Source: Bactericera cockerelli (Eukaryota; Arthropoda; Insecta; Hemiptera; Triozidae). From it: a stretch of DNA of 64,000 nucleotides. The translations under genes and the position numbers were made by a program. Below are positions 60,936 to 64,000 of this stretch, one piece after another. The notes beneath the pieces are model-generated. The model worked only from the letters and a program-made list of their open reading frames with translations. It was not told the origin of the DNA and searched no databases. The stretch spans positions 707,667-771,666 of the forward strand of contig CM044964.1 of assembly GCA_024516035.1 (NCBI GenBank). Reading direction: 5' to 3'. Within the stretch, counting starts at the first letter, position 1, and each line of letters begins with the position of its first letter.

Positions 60936-61187
60936 GAAATATTTCGTTTGGATTACCTGAAGAAAAGGTTTTTGTCAGTTTGGTAAAAAATCTATGTGAC
61001 AAAAACTTAGTAGGAGCTAGTACTTCCGATATTTATCATTATTAGCTGACAGGAATCAAACAAACTTCACCTCATCATTTTAGGGTGGAGTCGATCATTA
61101 ACAATGGTAGCCAGACAGTGGATGAAGACTCAGCACTTCTACCACTGTCTTTACAAGGAGGCTAATAAATGACAAGGGCCCCCAGAA

Positions 61188-61355
61188 CCAAGCCAATGCT
61201 GGTCTACTTACTCCCTGTTTATAGTCCCCCCAGGCCTAAAACTGCTGGTCTACTCACTGTTTATAGTCCCCAGCCAGACTGCTGGTCTACTTCCTATTAT
61301 AGTCCCCCAGCCAGGGCCGCTGGTCTACTTCCTGTTTACAGTCCCCCAGCCAGAA
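61188..61355 (+). repeat. ~47-52 bp minisatellite, four copies
   Basis: Unit GCTGGTCTACTTCCTGTTTA followed by TAGTCCCCCAGCCAG. The Pro-rich plus-strand frame is a by-product. Confidence 0.8.
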
Positions 61356-61755
61356 ATCTTCAACGAGGTTTGCTTATAATAAGTATATATTTAACGCCTT
61401 TGGTACAGTTTTCATTAAATTGAAGGGGGGAAAATGGTTCAACAAGGGTTTAGTTTTATTAAATTTAAGATAAACAAGCAAGTTGATATTTTAACCCATC
61501 ACAGCACAGAAGTCCGATTTGAGGACAGTCTGGTTCATCTAGCAGATTTTTTATTACTTCGATGTTTTTTTATTTACTCACTGAAATTTGTTGTAATGAA
61601 ATTATCTCAATAAGAACTTTAAAACAATTGGCCAAGAGACATACCATTCTATTTAGGATTTTAAATTTGGTCATGCCCAGGCTGACTGGGGCCGTGTAGG
61701 TAATTTTTTTTAGCTTAAAATAAAATCCCCTACAATCGAAGAAGTAGGTGTGTCT

Positions 61756-61821
61756 TGGAGTTTTTCGATATATTTGGTTCCCGAGATAGGGGGGGGGGGT
61801 CCAGACTTTATGGACACCCTG
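61756..61821 (-). mobile_element. Terminal fragment of a DNA element
   Basis: The minus strand starts ACAGGGTGTCCATAAAGTCT and GGACC with a C run, like the tip of the fold-back element at 8759 (CAGGGTG....AAGTCTGGA). TA follows. The other terminus was not found. Confidence 0.5.
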
Positions 61822-61842
61822 TATATAAAAAAGAAAAAAGTC

Positions 61843-61960
61843 GCCAACGTTACGTGGTGTTCCCAAGCGGTCACCCATCCAAGTACTATCCACGCTCGAC
61901 GTTGCTTAACTTCAGTGATCGGACGAGAACTGGTGTATTCAACGTGATATGAACATTGGC
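61843..61960 (-). rRNA. 5S ribosomal RNA copy
   Basis: 118 nt on the minus strand with the full 5S layout: GCCAATGTTCATATCACGTT, GAATACACCAGTTCTCGTCC, GATCACTGAAGTTAAGCAAC, AGTACTTGGATGGGTGACCG, CTTGGGAACACCACGTAACG. The ends pair (GCCAATGTT with AACGTTGGC). The internal promoter blocks are intact, and directly downstream is a T6-C-T7 run, a good Pol III terminator. It is a single copy, not a tandem array, so a retroposed or 5S-SINE origin is possible. Confidence 0.82.
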
Positions 61961-62137
61961 GACATTGGGCGTAATTTTGCTTACTTATAAATTGGAACTC
62001 CCACCTGAGGATTACAGTGCTGCTGTTGAAAGTATGCGGATATTGGACGAACTTGAACCAAGTCGCGGTAAATTTTCAAACAGTAAAGTGGTGGGCTACA
62101 GTAAAGTTATGTCTCTTTCTTTGTATAGGCGTTCTTC

Positions 62138-62155
62138 ACACCTCGGCCGAGGTGT
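62138..62155. repeat. Perfect 18 bp palindrome ACACCTCGGCCGAGGTGT
   Basis: GGCCGAGGTGTGAATAACACC near 33431 carries one half plus flank, so the motif belongs to a dispersed element, perhaps a transposon tip. Confidence 0.55.
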
Positions 62156-62518
62156 TTCATTATAACAATTATTTATTATATCAATGGAAACATTTCCATA
62201 CTTCAGGGTTTATATTTTTCATCCAATCCAAAACAATAGCATTTTTCGAATATGCTCTAAAAAAATAATGAACTAGAAAGAAACATTTTTTTTAAATGAA
62301 TATTTATTTAAAGAGAGGTCTGTAACATTCAGAGTCCTTGCCCCTAAACACTTTTTAATTTATTGAAACATTGAATAGCGCAGCAGACAACGTCTACTAT
62401 ATGCAACAATAGCCCTTTTTTATGGACAGCATTTGACAGAAATGTTTTTCTTCTGGTTGAAATTATTTTAAAATATTCTTCAGAGTAGTTAAAATGAAGT
62501 AGTGCAACATTTAGATAT

Positions 62519-62592
62519 CAATCAATCAATCAAATATTTTATTGTGTAATAATTATACATTGTAGGTACGTCTTACACATTTTTTTTTTTCA
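62519..62592 (-). mobile_element. LINE 3' tail remnant with (TGAT)n end
   Basis: On the minus strand an A run, then TGTATAATTATTACACAATA and TTGATTGATTGATTGAT. Resembles the simple-repeat 3' ends of non-LTR elements. No coding part. Confidence 0.4.
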
Positions 62593-62734
62593 TTAAAATT
62601 CAATTAAAAATGAACCAATAATTATCGTTACCTAATCTAAAGGTCTTTATTTCTTGCAAACCCCAGTCGATGTGAAATGTAAAGATTGTCCCTCACAAAA
62701 AGAAGGACTTTGCACACTTTGAAGCCTTTAAAAG

Positions 62735-63080
62735 AACCAGTTAGCATAGGGATCCGTTCGTTCACAGTGCATGAATTTTTCTTCATTTATTTGAGTTTGT
62801 AACCACATAATAATAACTCTCTGGGGAAAAAATATTTGGGCTTACTGCTGGAATGATGGGACTCATTAGTCCTAATGGGGCAGTATAAATGGGTTTGATG
62901 GCAGAGATTGCCTCAGACAATAATCACGCCCTTTGTCAATATTATTCTTGTCATTATAAATATGGCGATATTATTATTATTATTGATCATTAATCTTGCC
63001 TGGTGGTTACCTTCAACTAAAGGGTATTATTATTACTATCCTACCCGGGCAGTATTGATAAAGTCGCCTATTTTTAATAG
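62735..63080 (+). mobile_element. Mosaic of SINE A, SINE E and repeat F
   Basis: Family A partial head and body to ACCACATAATAATAACTCTC (62735-62822), then a family E tail (CTTACTGCTGGAATGATGGG, GGGGCAGTATAAAT), a 64 bp repeat F insertion, the rest of the E tail (ATGGCGATATTATTATT), then the family A tail (GCCTGGTGGTTACCTTCAAC to about 63035) and another E-tail piece (GGGCAGTATTGATAAAGTCG). Confidence 0.65.
62891..62954 (+). mobile_element. Repeat F insertion with 7 bp target duplication
   Basis: TATAAAT at 62884-62890 and 62955-62961 flanks GGGTTTGATGGCAGAGATTG ... TATTATTCTTGTCAT. Outside it the E tail reads continuously as in 39893-40095. Confidence 0.7.
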
Positions 63081-63170
63081 TAGGTGAATGTACCTTAAGG
63101 ACTTCATTTTAAAAATAACACGACATAGTAAATAAATAAAATACATAACATTAAAATTATAGATAAAAAG

Positions 63171-63450
63171 TAGTCACTGTGGCAGAGCGAGTTAGCGCTC
63201 TAGGCATTGCACACATGGTGACCTGGGTTCGATTCCCAGCGGGGGAGGATTTTTTCTGCTCTGTACTTGGATATTCGGGGTCCACTCTGACCTCGTGAGG
63301 AAAAATGAGTAGCTGCTTTAATGTGAAGCAGCGACCAGTGGCAGAATCTTAGGCAAAAAAATAATATATTGTAAATTAAAGTGGTAAAGTCCTATGATTC
63401 TGCGCTACCCACTAAAATTGTGACATAATAACACAAAGAAAAGCATGATT
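63171..63450 (+). mobile_element. tRNA-derived SINE, family B, full-length
   Basis: Head GTAGTCACTGTGGCAGAGCG, B-box GGGTTCGATTCCCAGC, body GACCTCGTGAGGAAAAATGA, GAAGCAGCGACCAGTGGCAG, GATTCTGCGCTACCCACTAA, end ACATAATAACACAAAGAAAA. Confidence 0.85.
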
Positions 63451-63602
63451 ATTAAATTATAGATGAAATATTTTGTCCAGCGCTCTAGTGCTTGGTATTG
63501 TATCCCTCACACACTCGGCATTCCCTCTCTGAATGGCCATCGACAAACGCTGGATTAAAAAAGTCGCCTATTAAATTATCGAGAAAAATGATTCTCTGTT
63601 GT

Positions 63603-63783
63603 CTATCCGGTACCAAACATCTTATCTCTGATTTCCGGGTCCTCTTCAAACCAGTAGCCATATCTGAGCGTGGACTCATTGAACATCCCGTACGGTGCCC
63701 GATACACGTTTGCCTCCAGATACACGAAACTGGTGTCATAGCGCGCCCCAACATAGGTGGCGTTCCTCAGCCAGAGAATCTGG
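63603..63783 (-). CDS. Right paralogue of the secreted family, 3' part of exon 4, cut by the gap
   Basis: From the gap edge the minus strand reads QILWLRNATYVGARYDTSFV, YLEANVYRAPYG, STLRYGYWFEEDPEIRDKMF, GTG, then TAG at 63603-63605. It aligns with the ends of the other two paralogues (ACQVLFLR, YDTSFVYLEMNV, MRYGYWSREDPELER). NAT adds a potential sequon. The upstream part lies in or beyond the gap. Confidence 0.85.
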
Positions 63784-63883
63784 NNNNNNNNNNNNNNNNN
63801 NNNNNNNNNNNNNNNNNNNNNNNNNNNNNNNNNNNNNNNNNNNNNNNNNNNNNNNNNNNNNNNNNNNNNNNNNNNNNNNNNNN
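63784..63883. other. Assembly gap, 100 N
   Basis: Exactly 100 N, the usual placeholder for a gap of unknown length. It truncates the right paralogue's last exon. Confidence 0.99.
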
Positions 63884-64000
63884 GGTGGAGCGAGTAGGTA
63901 TGGAAGTAGTTGGTGCGCAGCAAGGGAAGTGAGAAGCTGGAGAATGACAAGAGTGGTTGAGTGAGTGAGAATACAAAGTGTGGGTGGGAGGAGGGTGAGA
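63884..64000. other. Purine-rich sequence after the gap, no gene seen
   Basis: GTGGGAGGAGGG-type DNA with GAAGTGAGAAGC/GGGAAGTGAG phrases reminiscent of the complement of the 14 bp minisatellite at 43690-44165. Confidence 0.4.

Noticed and set aside
60796..61002. 68-codon Lys-rich minus frame as a small gene
   Set aside because: The neighbouring frame matches the RTE-type LINE C-terminus through the same DNA, so this frame is a shadow.
61750..62268. Plus-strand frames over 61.75-62.27 kb
   Set aside because: The first crosses the 5S copy antisense; the others have no domain or splice support.
63485..63754. 89-codon minus frame ending in a Cys-rich tail
   Set aside because: Out of frame with the conserved exon 4 of the right paralogue over the same bases.

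Overview
Eukaryotic genomic DNA, AT-rich and crowded with repeats, with no bacterial features. Arthropod is the best guess, and insect, perhaps hemipteran-like, is weaker still. The grounds are several jockey-type LINEs, an RLE-bearing (R2-like) LINE, TTAA and TA target-site MITEs, many tRNA-derived SINEs, a short (CCTAA)3 run, and very abundant (CT)n/(AG)n tracts. Species cannot be read from the sequence.

Layout. 1-42.7 kb is a mobile-element and simple-repeat landscape: LINE pieces at 1-708, 2.2-3.3, 4.5-6.5, 24.0-24.4 and 25.5-26.4 kb; a long open LINE protein at 27.2-31.1 kb; an RLE LINE at 33.5-36.0 kb; a fold-back DNA element at 8.76-9.64 kb; a Helitron-like end, TTAA MITEs and a 5S pseudogene near 12.3-13.3 kb; SINEs of several families; and polypurine or polypyrimidine blocks, the largest at 39.6-42.2 kb.

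43.1-63.8 kb holds the only convincing host genes: three tandem paralogues on the minus strand for a secreted, cysteine-rich protein that I cannot name. Two could be assembled exon by exon with conserved splice phases: four exons each, 61 nt signal-peptide exons, 322 and 308 residues. The third is cut by a 100-N gap. The left gene has an ~8 kb first intron because a full-structure LINE (ORF1 plus EN/RT ORF2) lies in it. That LINE's ORF2 is split by a 2,432 bp DNA transposon with ~560 bp terminal inverted repeats, a perfect 8 bp target duplication and a decayed gene of unrecognised family. This gene > LINE > DNA transposon nest is the most interesting structure in the window.

A 5S rRNA copy with a T-run terminator is at 61.84-61.96 kb. 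Nearly all other open frames are translations of CT/AG repeats or antisense shadows of LINE proteins.
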